Notes under the pieces: generated by a model
Databases searched by the model: none
Seen by the model: the letters and a program-made list of their open reading frames with translations, nothing else
What the model was told of the DNA's origin: nothing
In this document: in pieces, positions 27,266 through 34,869 of the stretch
Position numbering within the stretch: the stretch's first letter is position 1
How the letters are laid out: each line of letters opens with the position of its first letter
Source: Streptomyces armeniacus
GTDB taxonomy: Bacteria; Actinomycetota; Actinomycetes; Streptomycetales; Streptomycetaceae
Assembly (NCBI RefSeq): GCF_003355155.1
Contig: NZ_CP031320.1
Location: 4,579,367 to 4,643,366 of the forward strand
Length of the DNA stretch: 64,000 bases
Reading direction: 5' to 3'
Made by a program: the position numbers and the translations under genes

Positions 27266-28133
27266 CCGGACGGTCCCCGACCGGCCCACCCCAGCCCGCG
27301 CTCCCGCCGTTCCCGCCGCTCCCGCGACGGCCGCCCGAACGCCCGCCGATACGGCGGCCGTTCACCCGGCGCCCGTTCACCACCCGGGCGCCACCCGCAG
27401 GCAGCCGCGGCCGTGGCTGCTCATGTACCACTCCGTGTCCGACGGCCTCCACGACCCGTACCGCATCGCCGTCTCCCCGCACCGGCTGCGCCGCCAGCTG
27501 CGCTGGCTGCGCGCCCGCGGGCTGCGCGGAGTCGGCGTCGGCGAGCTGCTGCGGGCGCGCGCCGCCGGGCGCGGGGCCGGGCTCGTCGGGCTGACCTTCG
27601 ACGACGGCTACCAGGACTTCCTGGACGAGGCCGTGCCGCTGCTCCTCGAACACGGCTGCACCGCCACCGTGTTCGTGCTGCCCGGCCGGCTCGGCGGCAC
27701 CAACGCCTGGGACCCGCTCGGCCCGCGCCGCCCCCTGCTCTCCGAGCCCGCGATCCGGGCGGCGGCGGGCGCCGGAATGGAGATCGGCTCGCACGGCCTG
27801 CTGCACCGCGACCTGATCACCGCCGGCGACGCCGCCCTCCGCGAGGAGACCGCGCGCAGCCGCGCCCTGCTGACGGCGGTCACGGGCGGCCCGGTGGCGG
27901 GTTTCTGCTATCCGTACGGAGCCGTCGACGCGCGTGCGGCACGCGCCGTACGGGAGGCGGGCTACGGCTATGCCTGCGCCATCGACCCCGGCCCGCTCAC
28001 CGGCACGTACGCCCTGCCGCGCGTGCACATCGGCGAACAGGACACCGGCTGGCGGCTGCTGCTCAAACGGCACCTGCACCCGTTGCGCCGCCGGGCGCTC
28101 ACCGCCCGCGAGTCCATGGGGGCGGGCCGATGA
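27255..28133 (+). CDS. Polysaccharide deacetylase (NodB homology domain)
   Basis: 292 residues, overlapping the flippase gene by 11 bp. The CE4/NodB domain begins at PWLLMYHSVSDG. It contains TFDDGYQDF (metal-binding and catalytic Asp pair), GSHGLLHRDL (metal-binding His residues) and CYPYGAVDARA near the end. No signal peptide is evident, but the first 45 residues are Ala/Pro-rich. It would remove N- or O-acetyl groups from sugar units, here most likely of the exopolysaccharide or its lipid-linked precursor. ATGA overlap with the next gene. Confidence 0.87.
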   Translation: MTADRTVPDRPTPARAPAVPAAPATAARTPADTAAVHPAPVHHPGATRRQPRPWLLMYHSVSDGLHDPYRIAVSPHRLRRQLRWLRARGLRGVGVGELLRARAAGRGAGLVGLTFDDGYQDFLDEAVPLLLEHGCTATVFVLPGRLGGTNAWDPLGPRRPLLSEPAIRAAAGAGMEIGSHGLLHRDLITAGDAALREETARSRALLTAVTGGPVAGFCYPYGAVDARAARAVREAGYGYACAIDPGPLTGTYALPRVHIGEQDTGWRLLLKRHLHPLRRRALTARESMGAGR

Positions 28134-29404
28134 GGGCGCTCCAGATCATCACGGGGCTCGGCGTCGGCGGCGCCGAACAGCAGCTCCGGCTGCTGCTCCG
28201 GCACCTCCCCGCGGACTGCGACGTCGTCACGCTCACCAACCCCGGACCGGTCGCGGACGGCATCCGTGCGGACGGCACCCGCGTCGTCGACCTCGGCATG
28301 CGCGGAAACCGCGACCTCACGGTGCTGCCCCGGCTCGCCGGCCTGATCCGTACGGGCGGCTACGACCTGGTGCACACCCACCTCTACCGCGCCTGCGTGT
28401 ACGGCCGCACTGCCGCCCGGCTCGCCGGCGTACGGGCGGTCGCCACCGAACACTCCCTCGGGGACGTGCAGATCGAGGGCCGGCCGCTCAGCCGGCGCAA
28501 CCGCGCGCTGTATCTCGCCACCGAGCGGTTCGGCAGCGCGACGGTCGCCGTGTCCGCCACCGTGGCCGCACGGCTGCGCGGCTGGGGCGTACCGGACCAC
28601 CGTATCCACCTCGTGCCCAACGGCATCGACGCGCGCCGCTTCCGCTTCGACCCGGTGGCGCGCGCCGCCGTACGCGCCCGTCTCGGCGTGCCGCCGGACG
28701 CCGTCGTCATCGGCGGCGTCGGGCGGCTGGTCTCCGGCAAACGGTTCGGCACGCTGCTCCGCGCCTGCCCGCAACTCCCGTACGTCCGGCTGCTCCTCGT
28801 CGGCGACGGCCCCGAACGCGCCTCCCTGCAGCGCCTCGCCGCACACCTGGGCCTCACCGACCGGCTGCTGCTGCCGGGTGAGTGCGGGGGAGCGGACGGC
28901 GCGCCGGCCGGGGACGGTCAGGGGCCGCTCCGGCTGCCCGAACTGCTGTCGGCCATGGACCTGTTCGTGTCCCCGTCCGCCCAGGAGGCGTTCGGGCTGT
29001 CCGTCCTGGAGGCGCTCGCGGCCGGACTGCCCGTGCTGTACGCGGCGTGCCCCGCCGTCGAGGAGGTGCCGCCCGGGGAGGCACCGGGCGCACGGCGCGT
29101 GGGGCCCGGCACGGACGAGCTCGCGGACGCGCTCCTCGACCAGCTCGCCGCGGGCCTCCGGAGGTTGCCGGTGCCGCGTGTGGTGGAGCGCTACGACATC
29201 GCGCACAGCGCGGACGGCCTGATGTCCGTCTACGAGCGCGCCGCGGCCCGCCCGCAGCGGCGCGCCGTACGGGCTGTGCGTGCCGTACGTGCGGTGCGCG
29301 CCGTACGGAGCGAGCGCGCCGTACGCGACGGCCTGTCCGAGCCCCCGCCCGAATCCGAACGTGCCGACAGAGTGGCGCGGACGACCGACACAGCCGAGAG
29401 GTGA
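28130..29404 (+). CDS. GT4-family glycosyltransferase
   Basis: 424 residues from ATG 28130. The GT-B start reads ALQIITGLGVGGAEQQLRLL, followed by GGYDLVHTHLYRACVYGRTA, LVPNGIDARRFRFD, GGVGRLVSGKRFGTLLRACP, LLVGDGPERASL and SPSAQEAFGLSVLEALAAGLP, which contains the EX7E motif. It adds a further sugar to the repeat unit. The C-terminal tail is an AVRAVRAVRAVR run (29262-29325) made from CCGTACG-rich DNA and is unlikely to be part of the fold. Ends in GTGA overlap with the Wzz-like gene. Confidence 0.87.
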   Translation: MRALQIITGLGVGGAEQQLRLLLRHLPADCDVVTLTNPGPVADGIRADGTRVVDLGMRGNRDLTVLPRLAGLIRTGGYDLVHTHLYRACVYGRTAARLAGVRAVATEHSLGDVQIEGRPLSRRNRALYLATERFGSATVAVSATVAARLRGWGVPDHRIHLVPNGIDARRFRFDPVARAAVRARLGVPPDAVVIGGVGRLVSGKRFGTLLRACPQLPYVRLLLVGDGPERASLQRLAAHLGLTDRLLLPGECGGADGAPAGDGQGPLRLPELLSAMDLFVSPSAQEAFGLSVLEALAAGLPVLYAACPAVEEVPPGEAPGARRVGPGTDELADALLDQLAAGLRRLPVPRVVERYDIAHSADGLMSVYERAAARPQRRAVRAVRAVRAVRAVRSERAVRDGLSEPPPESERADRVARTTDTAER

Positions 29405-30486
29405 GCACAGTGAGCACCGTGGGCACAGCCCCGCCGGAAACGGACGAGCCGGACACCGCCAAGCCCCGGCCGTCCGCGCCCCGTTCGCCGCTCCGCGCAC
29501 TCGCGCGCCTGCGGCCGCGGCGCCGTCCCCGTACGCGGCCGCGGAGGCGCCTCCGTACGCGCGTGCCGCGCGCACCGCGCGCGCGGCTGCCGCGGTGGTG
29601 GCCGCTGGCCCTGTGCGTCGCGTTGGGCGTGGCCGGGGGAGCGGCGTACGGACTGCTCAAGGCGCCGCGCTACACCGCCACCAGCTACGTCGCCGTGGTG
29701 CCCGGCAAGGACGCCGACCCGACAGCCGCACTCGGCTTCGCCCAGGCGTACGGCCGGATCGCCACCGGCGGCGCCGTCCTCGCGGGCGCGCAGGCCGAGA
29801 CGGGCACGCCGATGAGCGCGCTGGAGACGGACGTACAGGCCGTCACGTCACCGGACGCGCCGCTGATCGAGGTCACCGGCACGGCGGCGGGACCGGGCCG
29901 TGCGGCCTCGCTCGCCAACGCGGTCGCGGACTCGCTCACCCGGGTCGCGAACGAGACCGCGAAGCGTACGGAGGTGAAACTGACCGTCTTCGCCGCCGCC
30001 CGCGCGCCCAGCGCGCCGAGTTCGCCGTCCACGCCGCTGGCCATCGCCGTCGGAGGCTGCACGGGCGGCCTGTGCGGCGGCCTGCTGCTGCTCGTACGGC
30101 CGTCGCGGCCCGGGCACGCAGACGCTGGCGGAGGTGACGGCGGTGGCGGAGGCGACGGCGGTGGCGGGCAGCGTGCGGAGGGCCCACCGTCCGCACCGGC
30201 CCCCGTAACCGCGCCGGGCCCCGTACGGCCCTCCAACGGCAGCGCTCCGTACGGTACTCAGCCGCACGGGGCTCAGCCGTACGAGACCCCGGCAAACGGC
30301 GCCCCCGCGAACGGCGCCCCGGCGAACGGCACACACGCGAACGGTGCCTCCGTCAACGGTGGCCCCGCGCGCACCCGTACGGCCTTCGCGCGGCAGGTGC
30401 GGCGGCGCGTGCCGCTGAAGGAGCTGCGGCGGCAGCGGACCGGGAGCGGGCGCGGGAACGCCAACGGGATGGCGGACCACCGGTGA
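29401..30486 (+). CDS. Wzz-like chain-length determinant/polysaccharide co-polymerase
   Basis: 361 residues from GTG 29401. A basic cytoplasmic N-terminus is followed by a membrane helix (WWPLALCVALGVAGGAAYGL, about 66-86), an extracytoplasmic Wzz-type domain (YTATSYVAVVP at its start), then a second helix (LAIAVGGCTGGLCGGLLLLV, about 203-224). A long disordered tail contains GGGDGGGGGDGGGG and NGAPANGAPANG repeats. The two-helix hairpin topology matches actinobacterial capsule co-polymerases, but no tyrosine-kinase domain is attached. It should control chain length together with the Wzy-like polymerase at 23973. Overlaps the next gene by 4 bp. Confidence 0.8.
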   Translation: MSTVSTVGTAPPETDEPDTAKPRPSAPRSPLRALARLRPRRRPRTRPRRRLRTRVPRAPRARLPRWWPLALCVALGVAGGAAYGLLKAPRYTATSYVAVVPGKDADPTAALGFAQAYGRIATGGAVLAGAQAETGTPMSALETDVQAVTSPDAPLIEVTGTAAGPGRAASLANAVADSLTRVANETAKRTEVKLTVFAAARAPSAPSSPSTPLAIAVGGCTGGLCGGLLLLVRPSRPGHADAGGGDGGGGGDGGGGQRAEGPPSAPAPVTAPGPVRPSNGSAPYGTQPHGAQPYETPANGAPANGAPANGTHANGASVNGGPARTRTAFARQVRRRVPLKELRRQRTGSGRGNANGMADHR

Positions 30487-31628
30487 GTACCGCGCCCGTG
30501 ACCACCGTGACCACCGTGACGCTGTGCCGCGACCCCGAACGGTTCGCCGCGCTGGCACCGGAGTGGGACGCGCTGTACGCGCGCTGCCCGACCGCCACCC
30601 CGTTCCAGACGCATGCCTGGCTGCACTCCTGGTGGCTGTCGTACGGGATGCGGGAACGGCTGCGGCTGCTGCTCGTACGGAGCGGCGGGCGGCTCGTGGG
30701 GGTGGCGCCGCTGATGCTCGTCCACCGGCCGTTCCCCGTGCTGGTGCCGCTCGGCGGCGGCATCTCCGACTTCTGCGACGTCCTCGTGGACGGCGACCGC
30801 GCCGCGCACGTGACCCGCGCCCTGGAACGCGGGCTGCGACGCGCCGCGCGCGGCGCCCTCGTCGACCTGCGCGAGGTACGGCCGGGAGGCGCCGCCGAGC
30901 GGCTCTACGACCGCTGGCAGGGCCCGCGGCGGCGGCTGGCCGACTCCGTCTGCCTCGAACTCCCCTGCGCCCCCATCGAGGACCTCCTGCGGCGCATGCC
31001 CGGCGCGAGCGCCCGCAGGGCGCGCGGCAAGCTGCGCAGGCTCGACGAACTCGGCATCGAGCAGCGCAGCGTGCCGCAGCCCGAGGTGCCGTCCGCCGTG
31101 TCCACCCTGCTGCGGCTGCACGGTCTCCAGTGGCAGGGCCGGGGCGTGACACCCGAGCACCGCAGGCCGCGCTTCGCCGCGCACCTCGCGCGCGCGGCGG
31201 CCCGTATGGTCGGCACGGGTGACGCGCTGCTCACCGAGTACCGGCTGGACGGCGAGGTGCTGGCCGCCGACATCACGCTGATGTCCCCGGAGCTGTCCGG
31301 CGGCTACCTCTACGGTGCACACCCCGCGCTGCGCGCCAAGGCGGACATCACCGCCATGCTGCTGCGCCACGACGCCCGGCACGCGTCGGAGAGCGGCCGC
31401 AGCGTGCTGAGCATGCTGCGCGGCGCCGAGCCGTACAAACGCCACTGGCGGCCCGTCGAAGTCACCAACCAGCGGCTGCTGATGGCCCGTTCCGGACTCG
31501 GCCCGGTGCTGCGGCTGTACGCCGGGCAGCACACCGTACGGAGGCGCCTCGGGCGTCTCGTATGCGAGCACAGCCCGGCGCTGCGCGCACTGCGCACGCG
31601 GCTCCGCGGCGGGCGGGCGGACACGTGA
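30483..31628 (+). CDS. CelD/BcsL-type GNAT acyltransferase
   Basis: 381 residues, GTG start. The stretch EWDALYARCPTATPFQTHAW with LHSWW is the N-terminal signature of the CelD/cellulose-biosynthesis acetyltransferase family (FemAB/GNAT fold). The second GNAT half includes VLAADITLMSPELSGGYLYG and DITAMLLRHDARHASESGRS. Such enzymes in EPS operons add acyl groups to sugars. GTGA overlap places it as the last gene of the tightly coupled block that starts at 20918. A strong candidate to re-acylate amino groups freed by the upstream deacetylase, which is inference. Confidence 0.82.
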   Translation: MSTAPVTTVTTVTLCRDPERFAALAPEWDALYARCPTATPFQTHAWLHSWWLSYGMRERLRLLLVRSGGRLVGVAPLMLVHRPFPVLVPLGGGISDFCDVLVDGDRAAHVTRALERGLRRAARGALVDLREVRPGGAAERLYDRWQGPRRRLADSVCLELPCAPIEDLLRRMPGASARRARGKLRRLDELGIEQRSVPQPEVPSAVSTLLRLHGLQWQGRGVTPEHRRPRFAAHLARAAARMVGTGDALLTEYRLDGEVLAADITLMSPELSGGYLYGAHPALRAKADITAMLLRHDARHASESGRSVLSMLRGAEPYKRHWRPVEVTNQRLLMARSGLGPVLRLYAGQHTVRRRLGRLVCEHSPALRALRTRLRGGRADT

Positions 31629-31654
31629 GGCCGGGCACGGACCGCCGCGTGCCG

Positions 31655-33067
31655 CTAGCGCGACGCGGAAGTGCCGCCGTGCTGCGGAACGTACGGGCCG
31701 TGGCGGAAGCAGAACCGGCCGCCGCCCAGCAGCCTCTGGAGCCAGTCACCGAGGTTCAGGCAGAAGTCGCGGCCGGAGGACGGCGCCGGCTTCCAGGACG
31801 GCGGCCAACTCGGCTTGGCGCTCGGGTCGGTGCTCGGCCGTGTGCTCGGTACGGTGCTCGGCTTGGCGCTCGGGCGGGTGCTGGGCTCGGTGCTCGCCGA
31901 CGGCTTCCGGCTCCCCGTAGCGCTGGGAGTGACGCTCGGTGTGGTGCTCGGAGTGGCACTCTGCGCCGGTTTCCGGCTGGGCGTCGGCTCGGGCTGCGGC
32001 GCCGACATGGTGCGCCGGAACACCCGGGCCGAGTCCGGGTTTTTGCCGCACCGCCACACGCCGTGCGGGCAGTAGTCGGTGATGGTGTGGTACACGGGCC
32101 GGTGCTGCCGGATCCAGTTCAGCATCCCCCGTACGTACGCGGGATTGTCGCCGCCCCGGAACAGCCCCCACTCCGGGTACGACACGGGCTTTCCGTGCCG
32201 CGCCGCGAAATCGATCTGGTGCTGAAGTCCGTACGGCTGCCGGACGTGTTCCTTGAATTCCTCACCCGGCGGCTGGTCGTAGGAATCCATGCCGACGATG
32301 TCCACGTAACGGTCACCCGGGTAGCATTTCGTCCAGCCGATCGCGTCCTCTCCGCGCGCCGGAGCGAAATCGAATCGGAATCTCTGCCCCGGCACTTCGC
32401 GCATCGTGGTGACAATGCGCTGCCAATAGGCTTTCCACGCGCCGGGGTTCGGCTTGCAGCGGTGCGTGTACGTGGTGCCGTTCATCTCCCAGCCCAGCAC
32501 CAGCACGGCGTCCTCGAGCCCCAGACCGACCAGCCGCCGGGCCAGCGTGCGGAAGTGCCCGTCGAACCGGCCGTCGGCCCCGGCCGTGAGCAGCCGGTCC
32601 ACCTCGGCGTCCGGCACGTCGGCCTCGTTCCGTTCCAGCATGGGCACGTTGAGCACGAACAGCCGGTTCTTGCGGGCGTCCCGCCACTTCGCCCACGGGT
32701 ACAGGAAGTCCGGCCTGCCCTCGATGTTGGACCACAGGTCGCCCGGCAGGTAGGTGTGCCCCACGCGCGGCTCCCGGCCGCCCAGCCACCGCTTCAGACC
32801 GGCCATGCGCCACACCCCCTCCGGGCCCGAACCGAGGAACGCGCCGAACGGGATCTCGCGCGCGCCCTCGCCCGCCGGACCGCCCGCGGGCCCCGGCTGC
32901 GCCTGGTCCCGCCGCTGGTCCCGCAATTCCGAGCGGGCCTTACCGGAATTCGGAACGGAATCGCCGCGCCCGCCATTCTCCGGCTCCGTGAGGGCGGTGG
33001 TGGCAAGCAGGCCGGCGGTGACTGCTCCGATGCAGACGCCCGTCACGGCCAGTGGCCGGTGCGACAT
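31655..33067 (-). CDS. Secreted or anchored GH26-like glycoside hydrolase with Ser/Thr/Pro-rich tail
   Basis: 470 residues. An N-terminal signal or anchor helix (LAVTGVCIGAVTAGLLATTA) is followed by a TIM-barrel resembling GH26 endo-mannanases: VLVLGWEMNGTTYT supplies the acid/base Glu, and KPVSYPEWGLF the nucleophile Glu. Residues about 365-440 are a PSTRPSAKPSTVPSTRPST linker, and the protein ends in a short Cys-containing segment (FCLNLGDWLQ, then GGGRFCF). It lies antiparallel inside the exopolysaccharide cluster, so it is likely an extracellular hydrolase trimming or releasing the polymer. Substrate is not certain. Confidence 0.78.
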   Translation of the reverse strand: MSHRPLAVTGVCIGAVTAGLLATTALTEPENGGRGDSVPNSGKARSELRDQRRDQAQPGPAGGPAGEGAREIPFGAFLGSGPEGVWRMAGLKRWLGGREPRVGHTYLPGDLWSNIEGRPDFLYPWAKWRDARKNRLFVLNVPMLERNEADVPDAEVDRLLTAGADGRFDGHFRTLARRLVGLGLEDAVLVLGWEMNGTTYTHRCKPNPGAWKAYWQRIVTTMREVPGQRFRFDFAPARGEDAIGWTKCYPGDRYVDIVGMDSYDQPPGEEFKEHVRQPYGLQHQIDFAARHGKPVSYPEWGLFRGGDNPAYVRGMLNWIRQHRPVYHTITDYCPHGVWRCGKNPDSARVFRRTMSAPQPEPTPSRKPAQSATPSTTPSVTPSATGSRKPSASTEPSTRPSAKPSTVPSTRPSTDPSAKPSWPPSWKPAPSSGRDFCLNLGDWLQRLLGGGRFCFRHGPYVPQHGGTSASR

Positions 33068-33136
33068 GGTGACTCCTTCCGGAGCGTAATCCGATCGGCA
33101 TGTCTATTCCGCGACAGTAAACAGAGGAGCCGTCAC

Positions 33137-33160
33137 ATGGACTCCCGGGATGCTTTCTGA
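33137..33160 (+). CDS. Heptapeptide ORF (MDSRDAF) coupled to the ATP-grasp gene
   Basis: ATG GAC TCC CGG GAT GCT TTC TGA, with GAGGAG at 33125-33130 and a 6-base spacer. The stop codon shares its last A with the ATP-grasp ATG (TGATG). The ATP-grasp start has no good ribosome site of its own, so translation is probably coupled through this tiny ORF. It may be only a leader for coupling or attenuation. A seven-residue peptide substrate is a more speculative reading. Confidence 0.45.
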   Translation: MDSRDAF

Positions 33161-34869
33161 TGGACCGAACGAGAATTCAGTCGCCCGCACGGCCCAGCGC
33201 CCCCGGCGCCCCGGCACCGGCCCCGGCCTCGCCGCGGGCCGCAGCGCGCGCGTCGGCGCCCGCACCGCCGCCCGCGGCCGAAGACCCCGCCGTACCGCCC
33301 GCGTTCGACACCGGCGTGCCCGCACTCCTGCTCCGCCTCGACCCCAACCCGTTCCACCACGGCACCCTGGGCGCGATCCGGTCACTGGGCCGTGCGGGCG
33401 TCGAGGTGCACGCGTTCGTCGAGTCGGCGCGCGACCCCGCCGGACACTCCCGCTACCTGCACCGCGCGTACGGGATGCCCCGCGGACCTGTCACGCCCGA
33501 GCGGCTGGCCGCCGTGCTGCGCCGTACGGCGGACCGGATCGGGCGGCCCGCCGTGCTCGTCCCGATGGACGACCTGAGCGCCGTCCTCGCCCCGCCCGTC
33601 ACGGCCCGGCTGGGCGGGCGCTACCTGCTGCCCGCGCAGCCCGCGGGGCTGGCCGCGTCGGTGGCCGACAAGGAGCTGCTGGCGGCGCTGTGCCAGCGGC
33701 TCGACATCCCGCACCCGCGCACCGTGGTCCCCGCCGACGCGGCGGAAGCCGCCGCCGCCACGACGGAGCTGGGGCCGCCGGTCGTCGCGAAGTGGAGCCG
33801 CCCCTGGCTGCTGCCGGGCGCGGCGTCCGGGCTGCGCAGCACCACGCTGCTGCGCGGCCCCGACGAGGCGCGGCGCCTCTACGCCCGCAGCCGCGAGGCG
33901 GGCAGCCGCCTGCTGCTCCAGGCGCGGCTGCCCGGCGGACGCGGCGCCGACTGGTTCTTCCACGGCTGCTTCACCGCCACCGCGGGCTGCCTCGGCGGCG
34001 GCGCCGGACGCAAGGACCTCGCCTGGCCCGCGGGCGCCGGACTGACCGCCGTCGGCAGCTGGCTGCCCAACCCCGTGGTCGAGGCGACCGCCGCCCGGTT
34101 GGCCGCACACCTCGGCTACCGGGGCATCCTCGACCTCGACTTCCGGTTCGACCCCGTCTCCGGCACGTACCACCTGCTGGACTTCAACCCGCGGCCCGGC
34201 GCGCAGTTCCGCATCTTCGCGGACGCGGACGCGGACGGCGCCGGGCTGGACGTCGTACGCGCCCTGCACCTGGATCTGACCGGGCGCGCGGCGGCCGTCG
34301 TAGCGGCTGCTCCCCGGCGGAGTGACGGCGCCGTCCGGTGCCATGGGCGGGCACCTGACGCCGGGCGCGTCTTCGTGGCCGAGAACTACGCGCTGCTGTC
34401 CTCCCTGGCGTCGCTCGCCGCCGCGGCACGCGGCCCGGCGGCGCGCGACGGGCGGAGCGACGGGCGGAGCGACGGCCGGACGGGGCCCCTGGGGCTCGTA
34501 CGCGCCGCACGCGGCCCGGCGGGCGAGCGTACGCAGCGTGAGGCGGCCTGGTTCGCCGGGGACGACCCGGCGCCGTTCGCCGCCATGGCGCTCGCCTGGG
34601 GCGGACACGGCGTCAGGAAGGGGCTGCACCGCCTGGCGCGGGCGCGGCGGGGCCGCGGGGCCGCGCCGGAAAGCAGGCCCCCGGTGGGATCCGCCGCCGT
34701 ACCGGACGTCGATGCCGCGCCGAGAAGCGACACCGCACGGGGCGGTAACGCCGCGCCACGCCGTGGCACCGCGCCGCGCGGTGCCACGGCACCGGGCAGC
34801 GACGCCGCACCACAGCACAGCGACCACTCAACGCGAAAGGACGGGAACCAGACATGTTCGACCTGCTAG
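33160..34869 (+). CDS. ATP-grasp domain ligase, probably tailoring the exopolysaccharide
   Basis: 569 residues from ATG 33160. After an Ala/Pro leader, PALLLRLDPNPFHHGTLGAI begins a pre-ATP-grasp domain. ADKELLAALCQRLDIPHPRT and PPVVAKWSRPWLL (ATP-binding Lys) follow, and YRGILDLDFRFD with LLDFNPRPGAQFR carries the metal-binding Asp and Asn of ATP-grasp enzymes. This is a carbamoyl-phosphate-synthase-like or carboxylate-amine ligase. The C-terminal 120 residues are low complexity. It overlaps the following flavoprotein gene by 16 bp. Co-location suggests amide-bond modification of a uronic acid or amino sugar in the polymer, or of a small peptide; neither is proven. Confidence 0.8.
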   Translation: MDRTRIQSPARPSAPGAPAPAPASPRAAARASAPAPPPAAEDPAVPPAFDTGVPALLLRLDPNPFHHGTLGAIRSLGRAGVEVHAFVESARDPAGHSRYLHRAYGMPRGPVTPERLAAVLRRTADRIGRPAVLVPMDDLSAVLAPPVTARLGGRYLLPAQPAGLAASVADKELLAALCQRLDIPHPRTVVPADAAEAAAATTELGPPVVAKWSRPWLLPGAASGLRSTTLLRGPDEARRLYARSREAGSRLLLQARLPGGRGADWFFHGCFTATAGCLGGGAGRKDLAWPAGAGLTAVGSWLPNPVVEATAARLAAHLGYRGILDLDFRFDPVSGTYHLLDFNPRPGAQFRIFADADADGAGLDVVRALHLDLTGRAAAVVAAAPRRSDGAVRCHGRAPDAGRVFVAENYALLSSLASLAAAARGPAARDGRSDGRSDGRTGPLGLVRAARGPAGERTQREAAWFAGDDPAPFAAMALAWGGHGVRKGLHRLARARRGRGAAPESRPPVGSAAVPDVDAAPRSDTARGGNAAPRRGTAPRGATAPGSDAAPQHSDHSTRKDGNQTCSTC

